Shown here: positions 26,510-35,490 of the stretch, in pieces
Numbering within the stretch: position 1 is the first letter of the stretch
How the letters are laid out: every line of letters begins with the position of its first letter
Source of the DNA: JACDAN01 sp963801855
Lineage (GTDB): Bacteria; Actinomycetota; Thermoleophilia; Gaiellales; Gaiellaceae
Assembly (NCBI GenBank): GCA_963801855.1
Contig: CAWDGK010000005.1
Coordinates: 565,744-629,743 of the forward strand
Direction: 5' to 3'
Length of the DNA stretch: 64,000 nucleotides
Position numbers and translations under genes: made by a program
Notes under the pieces: model-generated
What the model was told of the DNA's origin: nothing
What the model saw: the letters and a program-made list of their open reading frames with translations, nothing else
The model's database searches: none

Positions 26510-27697
26510 GGACTGATCATCTCTCGCTTCGTGCGCGCGGCGTAGCAGCAGCACCGCCGACAGGACTCCGAGGGCGCCGCAGGTGAGCCACAGCGCGTCG
26601 GGGCTCAACGCGAAGATCGCTGCGCCGATGCCAGGGCCGAGCATGAAGGCAAGACCCCACGTGAAGCCCCAGGCGCCCTGATACCTGCCGCGTAAGTGCT
26701 CCGGCGCGATGTCGGCGACGTAGGCGGAGGCGACAGGCGCGTAGATGATCTCGCCGATCGTCCAGATCAGAACCGTGAATGCGAGTGCGACGAGGGACTC
26801 CGCCCAGGCGTTCAGCGCGAACCCGAGCCCGACGAGCAGCGAGCCGACGGTCAGCACGGGGATCGCCGGGTAGCGCTGGGTGATCGACGTGAACGGCAAC
26901 TCGAGGACGACGATGGCGAGACCGTTGAGCGAGATCAGCAGGCCGTAGTCCGAGTTCGAGAGCCCGCTCTCCTTGACGTGGAGCGGGAAGGTCGCGTTGG
27001 ACTGGAAGTAGACGAAAGCGCCGAGCACCGACGAGACGAGGAAGAACAGGAACGCGCGATGGCGCGCGATCGTCCTGAGCGCCTCGCCGCGCCGCTCGTC
27101 TCCCCGAGGGGACCGAACGCCTTTCGGCAGCGCGGTGAGGGCGATGACCCCGAAGATCACGGAGGTCACGGCATCGCCGACGAAGAGGTAGGTGAACGAG
27201 CGGTCGGCGAGGAGGCCTGCAGCCGCGGGGCCTGCAGCGAAGCCGAGGTTGATCGCGAGCCGGTTGAGCGCGAAAGCCGGCAGCCGCTCTCCCGCGGGGA
27301 CAAGATCCGCGAGCAGAGCGGACGAGGCCGGCCGGTACATCTCTCCCGTCAGCCCGGCGAGTACCGTGAGGGCCGCGATCGCCGCGATGTCGTCGGCCTG
27401 CGAAAGCGCGAGCAGCGTCGCCGCCGAGCTGAACATCGAGATCGCGATCGAGCTCCGTCGTCCCAGCCGGTCGGCGAGCAGGCCACCGACGGCCGCAGCC
27501 ATGACGTTTCCCGCGCCGTAGAGGCTGACGAGGAGCCCGGCCTCGGTGATCGAGTAGCCCTTCTCCCGCAGGTAGAGCACGAGGAAGACCGCGACGAAGC
27601 TGCCGAACCGGTTGACGAACGACCCGGCGCAGAGGATCCAGACCGGCGCCGGCAGCGCGCGAATCCCTTGCCGAAGCGTCCTCCGCTCCTCGACCAC
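26510..27697 (-). CDS. MFS transporter, no stop before the phosphoesterase
   Basis: About 396 codons with 12 predicted helices. GVSL-type motifs include AAAVGGLLADRLGRRSSIAI in loop 2-3 and the mid-protein GERLPAFALNRLAINLGFAA. GTG 27697 is chosen, with AGGG upstream. After the last helix the frame passes LRRAHEARDDQS straight into the ATG and signal peptide of the phosphoesterase. Because a signal peptide at a fusion point makes no sense, a lost stop is likely (TGA lies one frame away at GAGAGATGA). Substrate unknown. Confidence 0.82.
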
Positions 27698-27767
27698 GGG
27701 CCCTAATGAATCACTTGCGATTGCGTGGCGGGTTAGGCATCGGGCGTCCAGCGGGTAGAAGGACGAA

Positions 27768-28847
27768 ATGGCAAACCCGCCGTCTCCGCCGCCACCACCG
27801 TCTCCACCGCCGCCCGGCGGGCCGCCGCCACCACCTCCGCCGCCCGGCGAGCCGGTTCGGCGTGCCACGGAGGTTCGCGAGGAGCACGTCGCGGTTCCGC
27901 CACCTCCGTCCCGGCCTTTCTGGCCCTGGCTCCTGCTCCTGCTCCTGCTGGTTCTCGGCGCTCTGGGAGCCTCGTACTACTTCGCGAACCGCGGCGAGAC
28001 GGTGGACGCAGCGAAGGTGCCCGGCGTCGTGGGCACCAAGCGGCCGACGGCTGAGACCCGGCTGAAGACCGAAGGCTTCGAGGTCGAGGTTCAGCGCGTC
28101 GTCAGCCCCAAGCCCGCGGGCGAGATCGTGGCGCAGCGTCCGAAGGCGGGCACGCTCTACGGCGAGGGCGGGATCGTCGTGCTCTCGGTCGCCCGCGATC
28201 CGCTGAGGACGGAGATCCCCGATGTCTCCGGCCTCGCCGTCGCCCAGGCGCTCCAGCGTCTGCGGGCCGCGGAGCTTCGGCCCCGCGCTCAGGAAGTTCC
28301 GTCGAAGGAGCCGAAGGGAATCGTCCTTCGCCAGCTCCCCGCGCCCGGCACCGAGGTGCCGAAGGCGTCGCCGGCGATCGTCGTCGTCTCGGCGGGGCCG
28401 AACCTCTCCACGGTTCCCGGCGTGGTCGGGCAGCTCGTCGGCGAGGCGACCTCACAGGTCACGAACGCAGGCTTCCGCACTCGGGTCGACCGGGTGCCGG
28501 GCACGCAGCCGGAGGGCACCGTCGTCGCGCAGAACCCGACTGAAGGGGCTCGCGCGCTCCGCGGTTCGGTCGTCCGCCTGAACGTCTCGATGGGTCCGGG
28601 CGCCGGCACGACCACGGTCGTGACCACCGCGACGACCGAGGGTGAGGCGGCCGTTCCGGACACTGTCGGCCAGGACGAAGCGACCGCGCAGACGACGCTC
28701 GAGGGCGCCGGCTTCGCTGTCCAGATCCGCGACAGGCCCACCACGGATCCTGCGCAGGACGGTCTCGTGATCAGCCAGGCCCCGGCGGGCGGAGCCAACG
28801 CAGCCTCAGGCTCCACGGTCACGATCACTGTCGGCAGACTCCGATAG
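27768..28847 (+). CDS. Membrane-anchored protein with four PASTA domains
   Basis: A 359-aa protein. Residues 1-45 are Pro-rich and cytoplasmic (MANPPSPPPPPSPPPPGGPP), then one membrane helix (WPWLLLLLLLVLGALGA). Four PASTA domains follow, starting at VPGVVGTKRPTAETRL, IPDVSGLAVAQALQRL, VPGVVGQLVGEATSQV and VPDTVGQDEATAQTTL. PASTA domains bind peptidoglycan or beta-lactams in PknB-type kinases and PBPs. Here there is neither kinase nor transpeptidase, so it may be a cell-wall sensor or scaffold. A Thr-rich linker precedes the fourth domain. Confidence 0.9.
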   Translation: MANPPSPPPPPSPPPPGGPPPPPPPPGEPVRRATEVREEHVAVPPPPSRPFWPWLLLLLLLVLGALGASYYFANRGETVDAAKVPGVVGTKRPTAETRLKTEGFEVEVQRVVSPKPAGEIVAQRPKAGTLYGEGGIVVLSVARDPLRTEIPDVSGLAVAQALQRLRAAELRPRAQEVPSKEPKGIVLRQLPAPGTEVPKASPAIVVVSAGPNLSTVPGVVGQLVGEATSQVTNAGFRTRVDRVPGTQPEGTVVAQNPTEGARALRGSVVRLNVSMGPGAGTTTVVTTATTEGEAAVPDTVGQDEATAQTTLEGAGFAVQIRDRPTTDPAQDGLVISQAPAGGANAASGSTVTITVGRLR

Positions 28848-29423
28848 GTGAGATACGCACTCGTCGGCGCCGCGCTCCTCGGAGCGCTCGCCGTCCTGCT
28901 CGGGCTCAGCCTGAGCCGCGGCGGCGACGGGACCGAGTTCCGCGGCAGCACACCCCCTGAGGGACTGGAGATGCCGGCGGCCGCGTACGACGTCGAGCCG
29001 GCAATGCGGGGGAAGGCCGTTCTCGTCACCTTTCTCGACACCCAGTGCACGGAGGCCTGCCCGATCGTCGCCCGGCAGATCGGAGAGGCCATGCGCCTGC
29101 TCGACGGCGAGCGCGATCGCGTCCTGGCCGTCGCCTTCAGCGTCGATCCGGTCAACGACACGCCGGCGCAGATCCAGTCATTCCTGAAGCGTTTCCGAGC
29201 CCAGGACGAGCTGCGCTATGTGACCGGGACGGTGCCCGAGCTGCGCCCGGTGTGGGACGGGTTCAAGATCCTTCCCTCCGTCGACACGGAGAACAGCAAC
29301 ATGCATTCGGCCCCCGTGCGGGTCTATGACGCGGACGGGGAGTGGCGTTCGACGCTCCACCCCGGCGTCGACCTGACCGCGGCGAACCTCGTGCACGACC
29401 TGGAGGCCGCCCTCGACGGCTAG
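28848..29423 (+). CDS. SCO1/SenC family protein
   Basis: A 191-aa membrane-anchored thioredoxin-fold protein. One N-terminal helix is followed by VTFLDTQCTEACPIVARQIG with the CxxxC copper ligands, and ENSNMHSAPVRVYDADG with the third ligand His. SCO proteins deliver copper to or reduce the CuA site of cytochrome oxidase. GTG 28848 begins directly after the PASTA stop, so the two are co-transcribed. A cytochrome c gene lies 5 kb away; no oxidase genes are visible. Confidence 0.88.
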   Translation: MRYALVGAALLGALAVLLGLSLSRGGDGTEFRGSTPPEGLEMPAAAYDVEPAMRGKAVLVTFLDTQCTEACPIVARQIGEAMRLLDGERDRVLAVAFSVDPVNDTPAQIQSFLKRFRAQDELRYVTGTVPELRPVWDGFKILPSVDTENSNMHSAPVRVYDADGEWRSTLHPGVDLTAANLVHDLEAALDG

Positions 29424-29469
29424 CCGGAGGTTTCCGTCCGACCGCAGACTGCCGTGAGCGCGAAGCTCG

Positions 29470-30363
29470 CTAGTCGGCGGGCGGCGACACCGAGTGCCGC
29501 GAGCGGGCGGCCGCGCTGAGCGCGTCGAGCCCCTCCTGAAAAGCGACGTCGATGAGTGGCTCAGCCGGTCTCGTTTCGTCGCCGTCCCTTCGCGAAAGCA
29601 GGCTCTGACCGAGACGGGCGAGAGCCTGTTCTCGTTCCGCCAGATCCGCCGAGTGCCGTTCGAGGCGCTCTGTGGTCGCGGCCTGGCGCTCCTCGTCTCG
29701 CCTGATCCGCTTTTCCCGCGCGGCGAGCTCATCCGCCCTCGCGGCGAGGTCCGCGTCCATGGCCTGCAGGATCTCGTCCCGTTCTGCGATCGAGCGCTCG
29801 GACTCTGTGACTTGCGACTGGAGCTGCACGAGCTCCTCCTCGCGGGCCGCGAGCTCCTGCTCCCGCGTCGACAGCTCCGCCGCGCGCTCGTCGAGCTCCT
29901 CTCGGAGCCGCTTGGCCTCCTCGTGGAGCCGGGTCGACTCGCCGTCGCGGGCGTCGAGCTCGAGCTCACGGGCGACGAGGGCCTCGGTTCGGCGGTTCAG
30001 TTCCGCCGCGCGCACCTCCGCCTCGCCGGAACGTTTCTCGACGTCCGACTCGTGGCGCGAGAGCCGTTTCTCCCCGCGCTCGAGCTCGGACTCCTTGCGT
30101 TTCTGGCGGCCCTTCAGGAGGTCGGTTTCGGAGACCTTGGCGCGGAACGCCGACATGCGATCCTGGCGGTCGCGCCTGGTGTCGAGCTTGCGAGCGGCGC
30201 GGTGCATCTGCTCCTCGAGGCGCCTCTCACGCTCGGCCAGCTTCTGCTCTCGCTCCGCCAGCCGCCGCGCCGCATCCGCGAGCTCCCGCTTGGCGCGCCT
30301 GAGATCCTCCAGCGCCTCGGCCCGGTCGCGCTGGCGTTCTTCGATCGTGTGACGGTCGAGCAT
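29470..30363 (-). CDS. Coiled-coil protein of unknown function
   Basis: A 297-aa protein made almost entirely of charged heptads (RDRAEALEDLRRAKRELADA, AEREQKLAERERRLEEQMHR, EEAKRLREELDERAAELSTR). No membrane helix or signal peptide. Only the last 30 residues lack coiled-coil character. The bias towards Arg/Glu/Ala/Leu means any family match would be weak. It is divergent from the EamA transporter gene across 46 bp. Confidence 0.75.
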   Translation of the reverse strand: MLDRHTIEERQRDRAEALEDLRRAKRELADAARRLAEREQKLAERERRLEEQMHRAARKLDTRRDRQDRMSAFRAKVSETDLLKGRQKRKESELERGEKRLSRHESDVEKRSGEAEVRAAELNRRTEALVARELELDARDGESTRLHEEAKRLREELDERAAELSTREQELAAREEELVQLQSQVTESERSIAERDEILQAMDADLAARADELAAREKRIRRDEERQAATTERLERHSADLAEREQALARLGQSLLSRRDGDETRPAEPLIDVAFQEGLDALSAAARSRHSVSPPAD

Positions 30364-30409
30364 CTGCCTCCCCCGAATGGGAACGTAGCACCGGACGTTA
30401 GAGAACAGG

Positions 30410-31315
30410 ATGCGACTAAAAGTCTGGGCAGCGCTCGCGACGATCTACGTCGTCTGGGGCTCGACGTTCCTGGCGATCGCGGTCGTGGTGCGCGATCTCC
30501 CGCCGTTTCTCTCGATGGCGCTCCGGCATCTCTGCGCCGGCGCGATCGTCTTCGCCTGGGTGCTCGTGCGGCGGCGGGAGCGGGAGCCGCTCGGGTGGAA
30601 GCAGTGGGGTGCGGCGTTCATCTTCGGCGGCGGGCTCTTTCTCGTCGGCCATGGCGGCCTCGCCTGGGCGCAGCAGGATGTTCCCTCGGGGATCGCTGCG
30701 CTCCTGGTCGGCACCATTCCGCTCTGGTTCGCGATCGTTGCTCGCCTCACACTGGGCGAGCGGCTCGGCGGGCGGGCCTTTGCCGGCCTGCTCCTCGGGT
30801 TCGCGGGCCTCGTGCTGCTCGTCGATCCTTCAGGTGAGGAAGGAGCCGAGCCCATCGGCGCCCTGGTCATCGTCCTCGGAGCGCTCGGCTGGGTCGCAGG
30901 CTCTGTGTACTCGCAACGGTCGCCGCTACCGAAGGACACCTTGCTCGGAGCCGCCATGGGGATGCTGGCCGGCGGCGTCCTCCTGTCGGTCGTCAGCGGC
31001 GCGAGGGGGGAGTTCGACGACGCCACGTTCACGACAGAGGCACTGCTCGCGACCGCGTACATGGTGGTCGTCGGTTCGCTCATCGGGTTCAGCGCGTACG
31101 TGTGGCTCCTGAAGACGGTGCCCGCGTCCACGGTCTCGACCTACGCCTACGTGAATCCCGTCATCGCAGTGGCTCTCGGCTGGGCCTTCAACGACGAGGT
31201 GATCACGGCGCGCACACTGCTCGCCGGGGCCGCGATCGTGGTCGGGGTCGCGCTGATGGTCAGCCGTAGCGTCGAAAAGGAGCCCGAGCCCGCCTTATCC
31301 TCCGCACGTGGCTGA
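30410..31315 (+). CDS. EamA/DMT family transporter
   Basis: A 301-aa protein with ten predicted helices in two EamA repeats. The first starts at LATIYVVWGSTFLAIAVVVR and contains FLSMALRHLCAGAIVFAWVL; the second contains VYSQRSPLPKDT and ends with VNPVIAVALGWAFNDEVITA. These match the drug/metabolite transporter superfamily (YedA/RhaT-like exporters). It overlaps the next gene by 8 bp, forming an operon with a cyclic-nucleotide-binding protein and an oxidoreductase. Confidence 0.9.
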   Translation: MRLKVWAALATIYVVWGSTFLAIAVVVRDLPPFLSMALRHLCAGAIVFAWVLVRRREREPLGWKQWGAAFIFGGGLFLVGHGGLAWAQQDVPSGIAALLVGTIPLWFAIVARLTLGERLGGRAFAGLLLGFAGLVLLVDPSGEEGAEPIGALVIVLGALGWVAGSVYSQRSPLPKDTLLGAAMGMLAGGVLLSVVSGARGEFDDATFTTEALLATAYMVVVGSLIGFSAYVWLLKTVPASTVSTYAYVNPVIAVALGWAFNDEVITARTLLAGAAIVVGVALMVSRSVEKEPEPALSSARG

Positions 31316-31721
31316 AGTCGAGGAGATCCTCGCGCGACTTGCGCTCTTCGCGGATCTGAGCGCGGCGCAGCAGGAAGGGGTCGCGCACAGGTTCGACGAG
31401 GAGCTCTTCCCGCCTGGGGCTCGAGTCCTGCGCCAGGGTCTCAAGGGCTCGGGCCTCTTCGTGATCCTCGAGGGCGAGGCGATCCTCGAGATCGACGGCG
31501 TGGAGCGCACTCGCTTCGGGCCCGGCGACTTCTTCGGCGAGATCTCCCTGTTGACCGGAGAGCCGCCGAACGCCGGGATCCAGGCTGCGTCGATGTTGCG
31601 CTGCCTCGTCATCCCCGGCCCGGACTTCGAGCCGTTCCTGCTTGCGCACCCGCGCGTGCTCTTTCGGATGTTCCAAGCCGAGGCGCGCCGACTGCGGGAG
31701 ACGACCGAGTGGAAGAGCTAG
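31308..31721 (+). CDS. Cyclic nucleotide-binding domain protein
   Basis: A 137-aa protein that is just one CNB domain: LALFADLSAAQQEGVAHRFD at the start, then GLKGSGLFVILEGEAILEID, and FGPGDFFGEISLLTGEPPNA as the phosphate-binding cassette with the conserved FGE. The Arg expected two to three residues after the cassette is replaced (PPNAGI), so nucleotide binding is uncertain. No DNA-binding domain. It overlaps both neighbours (8 and 13 bp), so it may regulate the co-translated FAD oxidoreductase. Confidence 0.85.
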   Translation: MAEVEEILARLALFADLSAAQQEGVAHRFDEELFPPGARVLRQGLKGSGLFVILEGEAILEIDGVERTRFGPGDFFGEISLLTGEPPNAGIQAASMLRCLVIPGPDFEPFLLAHPRVLFRMFQAEARRLRETTEWKS

Positions 31722-33226
31722 ACGGCCCCTTCCCGCCCGGCGACTACGACGTCGTCGTCGTCGGGACGGGCCCGGCGGGCCTCCAGACGAGCTACAGCCT
31801 GCAGCGCGCAGGTGTCACGAGCCACGCGCTGCTGTCGGCGGACGACAGCCCGGGCGGGATGTTCCGCCGCTTTCCCGTCTTCGAGCGCCTGATCAGCTGG
31901 ACGAAGCCGGACGCGCCGTGCGACCGGCGGAGCCGCGAGTACGAGGCATACGACCACAACAGCCTGGTGGCCGACGAGCCCGGAGCCCGGGGGCTCGTCG
32001 CCGGATTCATGGACCGCAGCTTCGACGTCCCGGCCCGCGCGGAGATGGAGTCCGGCCTCGTCTCCTTCGCCGAGCAAACCGGGCTCGAGGCGCGATACGG
32101 ATGCCGGTGGACCGGAACGCGACGCGAGGGCTCGGGGTTCGTGCTCGAGACGACCGACGGGGAGTACCGCTGCCGCGCCGCCGTCTTCGCGATCGGGATG
32201 ACGGAGCCGTGGACGCCAGTCCTCGCCGGTGCGGAGCTCGGGTCGCACTACGTCGACGCCGGCACGGCCGCCTCCTATGCCGACAAGCGCGTGGTCATCA
32301 TCGGAAAGCGGAACTCGGGCTTCGAGCTCGCCTACGGCCTCCTCCCCTGGGCGCAGAGCATCGTTCTCGTCTCGCCCCGTTCCGTCGACATCTCCGTCCT
32401 CGCGCACTCTCCGCTCAGGGTGCGGTACCTCCAGCCCTACGAGGAGTACGTTCGCGGGGCGGCAGGGACGTACGTGGTCGACGGTGCGATCGCCGGCATC
32501 GAGCGTGGCCCGGACGGCCTCCGCGTGCTCGCCGACGGGACGAACTGGGAGGGACGGCTCGAGTTCGACGCCGACGAGGTCATCCTCGCGACCGGCTTCA
32601 AGGCGCCCCTCGGAGATCTCCCGGAGCTCGGGGTCGTGACGGTCAGGAACGACCGCGTGCCCGCGCTGACCCCGTTCTGGGAGAGCATCTCCGTGCCAGG
32701 GATCTTCTTCGCCGGCAACATCACGGTCGCCTCCCGAGGGCTCGAGAAGCATGGGCTCGCCTCGAACTCCAGCTCGGTGAACGGCTTTCGCTACAACGCC
32801 CGCGTCCTGGCACGGCAACTCGCCGCGCGGCTGGGCGTCGAGCAGCCTCGCCGCAGACTGAGGCCCGACGAGGTCGGCCCGCTCCTGCTCGACGAGCTCG
32901 CGCGCTCGCCGGAGCTCTGGATCCAGAAGGGCTATCTCGCGCGCGTCGTGTCGCTCCACGAAGCACTGGGAATCCAGGACGAGGGGATTCTGCCCCTCGA
33001 GCACTTCGTCGACGGAGGAGGCGGCACCGACGCCGTCGCCGTCACGATCGAGATGGACGCCTCCGGCTCGATCTATCCGGTGGTCTACGTTCGCCGTGGC
33101 GGGGGACTGACCGAGCACGAGCTCGACCCGCACCCGGTGCACGCCTACGAGGGCGATTCATACCGCCGCGAGGTGGAGTCGCTGCTGGCACCGTTGCTTC
33201 GCTCGACGTCGTGGTCTGTCACCTAG
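31709..33226 (+). CDS. FAD/NAD(P)-dependent oxidoreductase
   Basis: A 505-aa flavoprotein. YDVVVVGTGPAGLQTSYSLQ is the N-terminal FAD dinucleotide motif, DKRVVIIGKRNSGFELAYGL is the second nucleotide-binding motif, and EVILATGFKAPL plus GIFFAGNI are the closing FAD contacts. The C-terminal 120 residues form an extra domain with no motif I know. The overall plan resembles YpdA-like and flavin monooxygenase-like pyridine nucleotide oxidoreductases. GTG 31709. Substrate unknown. Confidence 0.87.
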   Translation: MEELDGPFPPGDYDVVVVGTGPAGLQTSYSLQRAGVTSHALLSADDSPGGMFRRFPVFERLISWTKPDAPCDRRSREYEAYDHNSLVADEPGARGLVAGFMDRSFDVPARAEMESGLVSFAEQTGLEARYGCRWTGTRREGSGFVLETTDGEYRCRAAVFAIGMTEPWTPVLAGAELGSHYVDAGTAASYADKRVVIIGKRNSGFELAYGLLPWAQSIVLVSPRSVDISVLAHSPLRVRYLQPYEEYVRGAAGTYVVDGAIAGIERGPDGLRVLADGTNWEGRLEFDADEVILATGFKAPLGDLPELGVVTVRNDRVPALTPFWESISVPGIFFAGNITVASRGLEKHGLASNSSSVNGFRYNARVLARQLAARLGVEQPRRRLRPDEVGPLLLDELARSPELWIQKGYLARVVSLHEALGIQDEGILPLEHFVDGGGGTDAVAVTIEMDASGSIYPVVYVRRGGGLTEHELDPHPVHAYEGDSYRREVESLLAPLLRSTSWSVT

Positions 33227-33361
33227 CAACGCCGTTCGGCGTGCAAAAAGAACGCTATTTCCAGGTTTTTAGTCGAGAAACCGATATTTCCGGTTTGTCC
33301 GATTTGGCGACGGGTATCTCCTTGGGAGCACGTAGAGGGGTCACTTCTCAGGAGGTTCCGA

Positions 33362-34600
33362 ATGAAACGGCTTTTACCGTTTATCGCAACGTTTTTCCTG
33401 GCAGCGCTCTTCACTTCGCCCGCGCTGGCAGCACGCTTCGTCGTGGTCGTCGAAGACGGCACCGACGCTGATGCGGTCGCCGCGTACCACGAAGGTTTTG
33501 CGGGCGTTTCCGTCGTGCACAGGTACCACCACGCGCTCAACGGCTACGCGGCTGAGATCTCGCCTGCGGCGCTCAGCGCGATCCAGGCGGACAACCGCGT
33601 GGACTTCGTCTCGGCAGACCGTGTCTTCCGCACGACGGCGCAGACGCTTCCGACCGGAATCAACCGGATCGACGGCGAGCTCTCCAGCGCGGCATCGGGC
33701 AACGGTTCCGGCTCCGTGAACGTCAACGTCGCGGTGATCGACACCGGGATCGATCCGAGTCATCCCGACTTGAACGTGGTCGGCGGCAAAGGCTGCGCGG
33801 CCGGCGTCGGCTACACGGACGGAAACGGCCATGGGTCGCACGTGGCGGGCACGATCGCCGCGAAGGACGACGGAAACGGCGTCGTCGGTGTCGTCCCGGG
33901 CGCGAACCTCTACGCCGTCAAGGTGTTGAGCGACGCAGGCCTCGGCCTCACCTCCGACATCATTTGCGGCATCGACTGGGTCACCTCGACCCGGACGGAT
34001 GCGAACCCGTCGAACAACATCGCAGTCGCGAACATGAGCCTGGGCGGCGGCGGCACGGACGACAACAACTGCGGTAACTCGAACAATGACGCCTACCACA
34101 AGGCGATCTGCAACTCGACCAACGCAGGAGTCATGCACGTCGTCGCCGCGGGGAATGACGGGGTCGACTTCCGCTCCACGGCACCGGCCACGTACAGCGA
34201 GGTGCTGACGGTCTCGGCGATCTCCGACTTCAACGGCGCACCTGGCGGCGGAGCCGCTTCGACGTGCCGTGCTGACGTCGACGACACCGAGGCCAACTAC
34301 AGCAACTTCGCCGTCCTCGCCGCCGACCAGAACCACACGATCGCGGCGCCGGGCACCTGCATCAACTCGACCTGGATGCTCGGTGGCTACAACACGATCT
34401 CAGGGACGAGCATGGCCTCGCCGCACGTCGCCGGCGTTGCCGCCCTGTGCATCTCGACCGGAGCCTGCACCGGCACGACGGCGCAGATCGTTCAGAAGCT
34501 GCGGACAGACGCGCAGAGCTACACGACGACGAACCCCGGCTACGGGTTCACCGGCATCGCCGGTCGCTACTACGGCTACCTGACGCGCGCGTCCTACTAA
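33362..34600 (+). CDS. Secreted subtilisin-like serine peptidase (S8)
   Basis: Intact 412-aa peptidase. Signal peptide MKRLLPFIATFFLAALFTSP ends at ALA; an I9 propeptide follows (FVVVVEDGTDADAVAAYHEG). The catalytic Asp is in VAVIDTGIDPSHPDL, His in GNGHGSHVAGTIAA, Asn in VVAAGNDG and Ser in SGTSMASPHVAGVAAL. Several Cys probably form disulphides. ATG 33362 has AGGAGGT at 33350-33356. The 135-bp leader is AT-richer than its surroundings and contains a 6-bp hairpin (AAACCG/CGGTTT), but I recognise no riboswitch. It is independent of the larger repeat-bearing peptidase at 15.5-18.7 kb. Confidence 0.95.
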   Translation: MKRLLPFIATFFLAALFTSPALAARFVVVVEDGTDADAVAAYHEGFAGVSVVHRYHHALNGYAAEISPAALSAIQADNRVDFVSADRVFRTTAQTLPTGINRIDGELSSAASGNGSGSVNVNVAVIDTGIDPSHPDLNVVGGKGCAAGVGYTDGNGHGSHVAGTIAAKDDGNGVVGVVPGANLYAVKVLSDAGLGLTSDIICGIDWVTSTRTDANPSNNIAVANMSLGGGGTDDNNCGNSNNDAYHKAICNSTNAGVMHVVAAGNDGVDFRSTAPATYSEVLTVSAISDFNGAPGGGAASTCRADVDDTEANYSNFAVLAADQNHTIAAPGTCINSTWMLGGYNTISGTSMASPHVAGVAALCISTGACTGTTAQIVQKLRTDAQSYTTTNPGYGFTGIAGRYYGYLTRASY

Positions 34601-34992
34601 CTCGATTGCTCGAGAGGCTCCGCTTCGGCGGGGCCTCTCGCGATCGTGTCCAGATAGACGAGCACGTCCTCGAGCTCCTGGCCCTGGACGAGGTCGGCCG
34701 GCATCACGCCTTTCCCGTTCTGGATCGTCGCGCGGGCGTCGTCTGGCGCGAGCCCGCTGCCCGCCAGCGTCGGCCCGACCCCGCCGCCTGTCCCTTCGTC
34801 CCCGTGGCAGATCGCGCACTTCTCTGCGAATACGCGTCGGCCGTTCGAAGGATCCGTCAGCACGCTCCTCGCAAGCGGCGCTGAAACCGCCTCGTCCTTG
34901 GCGGGATGTGTCTCGGCCAGTAGGTACACGGACGCGGAGACGACCGAGAACAGGATCGCCGGGATCAGGAGCAGCCTGACGCGTTTCGTCAT
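34597..34992 (-). CDS. Membrane-anchored c-type cytochrome
   Basis: A 131-aa protein. One N-terminal membrane helix (RVRLLLIPAILFSVVSASVY) anchors a single cytochrome c domain: FAEKCAICHGDEGTGGGVGP contains the CxxCH haem site and GVMPADLVQGQELEDVLVYL the axial Met and last helix. It would act in periplasmic/extracytoplasmic electron transfer. The stop overlaps the convergent peptidase gene by 4 bp. Divergent to a DUF6529-like membrane protein. Confidence 0.9.
   Translation of the reverse strand: MTKRVRLLLIPAILFSVVSASVYLLAETHPAKDEAVSAPLARSVLTDPSNGRRVFAEKCAICHGDEGTGGGVGPTLAGSGLAPDDARATIQNGKGVMPADLVQGQELEDVLVYLDTIARGPAEAEPLEQSS
34611..34640 (+). terminator. UUCG-loop hairpin after the S8 peptidase gene
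   Basis: CGAGAGGCTCCGC (34611-34623), loop TTCG, and 34628-34640 form a 13-bp stem with one T-G wobble. It begins 11 bp after the peptidase stop and lies inside the 3' end of the convergent cytochrome gene. UUCG tetraloops are exceptionally stable, so it is a good terminator candidate for the peptidase. Confidence 0.65.
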
Positions 34993-35019
34993 GTGCCGAT
35001 CGTATTAGGCTCGCGCGGG

Positions 35020-35490
35020 ATGCTCGCAAGCGTCGAGTCGACCTACGTGGACGCGGTCACGGCCGTCTTCTCGACGCCGATCGCCTTCAAAGCCTGGTTC
35101 GCCACCGCGGCAATCGTCCTGGCCCTGGTTCAGGTGGCGACGGGCGCGCGGATCTTCGGGAAGCTCGAGCGCTACGTCCCACTCGCGCCCCCGCGCCTGA
35201 ACCGCATCCATCGCTGGTCCGGCCGGCTCGCGATCCTCTGCACCCTGCCAGTGGCGTTCCACTGCATCTTCATCCTCGGCTTCCAGACCACGGACGCGCG
35301 GGTGTTCGCCCATTCTCTGGTCGGGACGTTCGTCTACGGCGTCTTCGTCGTGAAGGTCTGGTTCGTCCGCGATCGGGATCACCCGCGTTGGGTGGTCCCG
35401 ATCGTCGGGTCGACGCTGTTCACGGTGCTCGTCGTCCTGTGGAGCACCTCGAGCCTGTGGTACTTCACGCAGGTTCGCTTCGGCTTCTAG
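35020..35490 (+). CDS. DUF6529-like membrane protein
   Basis: A 156-aa protein with four membrane helices (AWFATAAIVLALVQVATGAR first). The His residues in LNRIHRWSGRLAILC, LPVAFHCIFILGF and ARVFAHSLVGTFVYG are spaced as in cytochrome b561-like four-helix haem proteins, so haem b binding is possible. ATG 35020 is preferred to GTG 34993, which would begin opposite the cytochrome c start. The divergent pairing with a cytochrome c supports a role in electron transfer (inference). Confidence 0.75.
   Translation: MLASVESTYVDAVTAVFSTPIAFKAWFATAAIVLALVQVATGARIFGKLERYVPLAPPRLNRIHRWSGRLAILCTLPVAFHCIFILGFQTTDARVFAHSLVGTFVYGVFVVKVWFVRDRDHPRWVVPIVGSTLFTVLVVLWSTSSLWYFTQVRFGF

Noticed and set aside
26696..27706. 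336-codon plus-strand frame rich in Arg/Glu/Asp
   Set aside because: Antisense to the MFS gene; composition is that of reverse-complemented membrane-protein codons.
33227..33361. Possible riboswitch in the leader of the second S8 peptidase
   Set aside because: AT-rich with a short hairpin, but none of the conserved cores of known riboswitches could be matched by eye.
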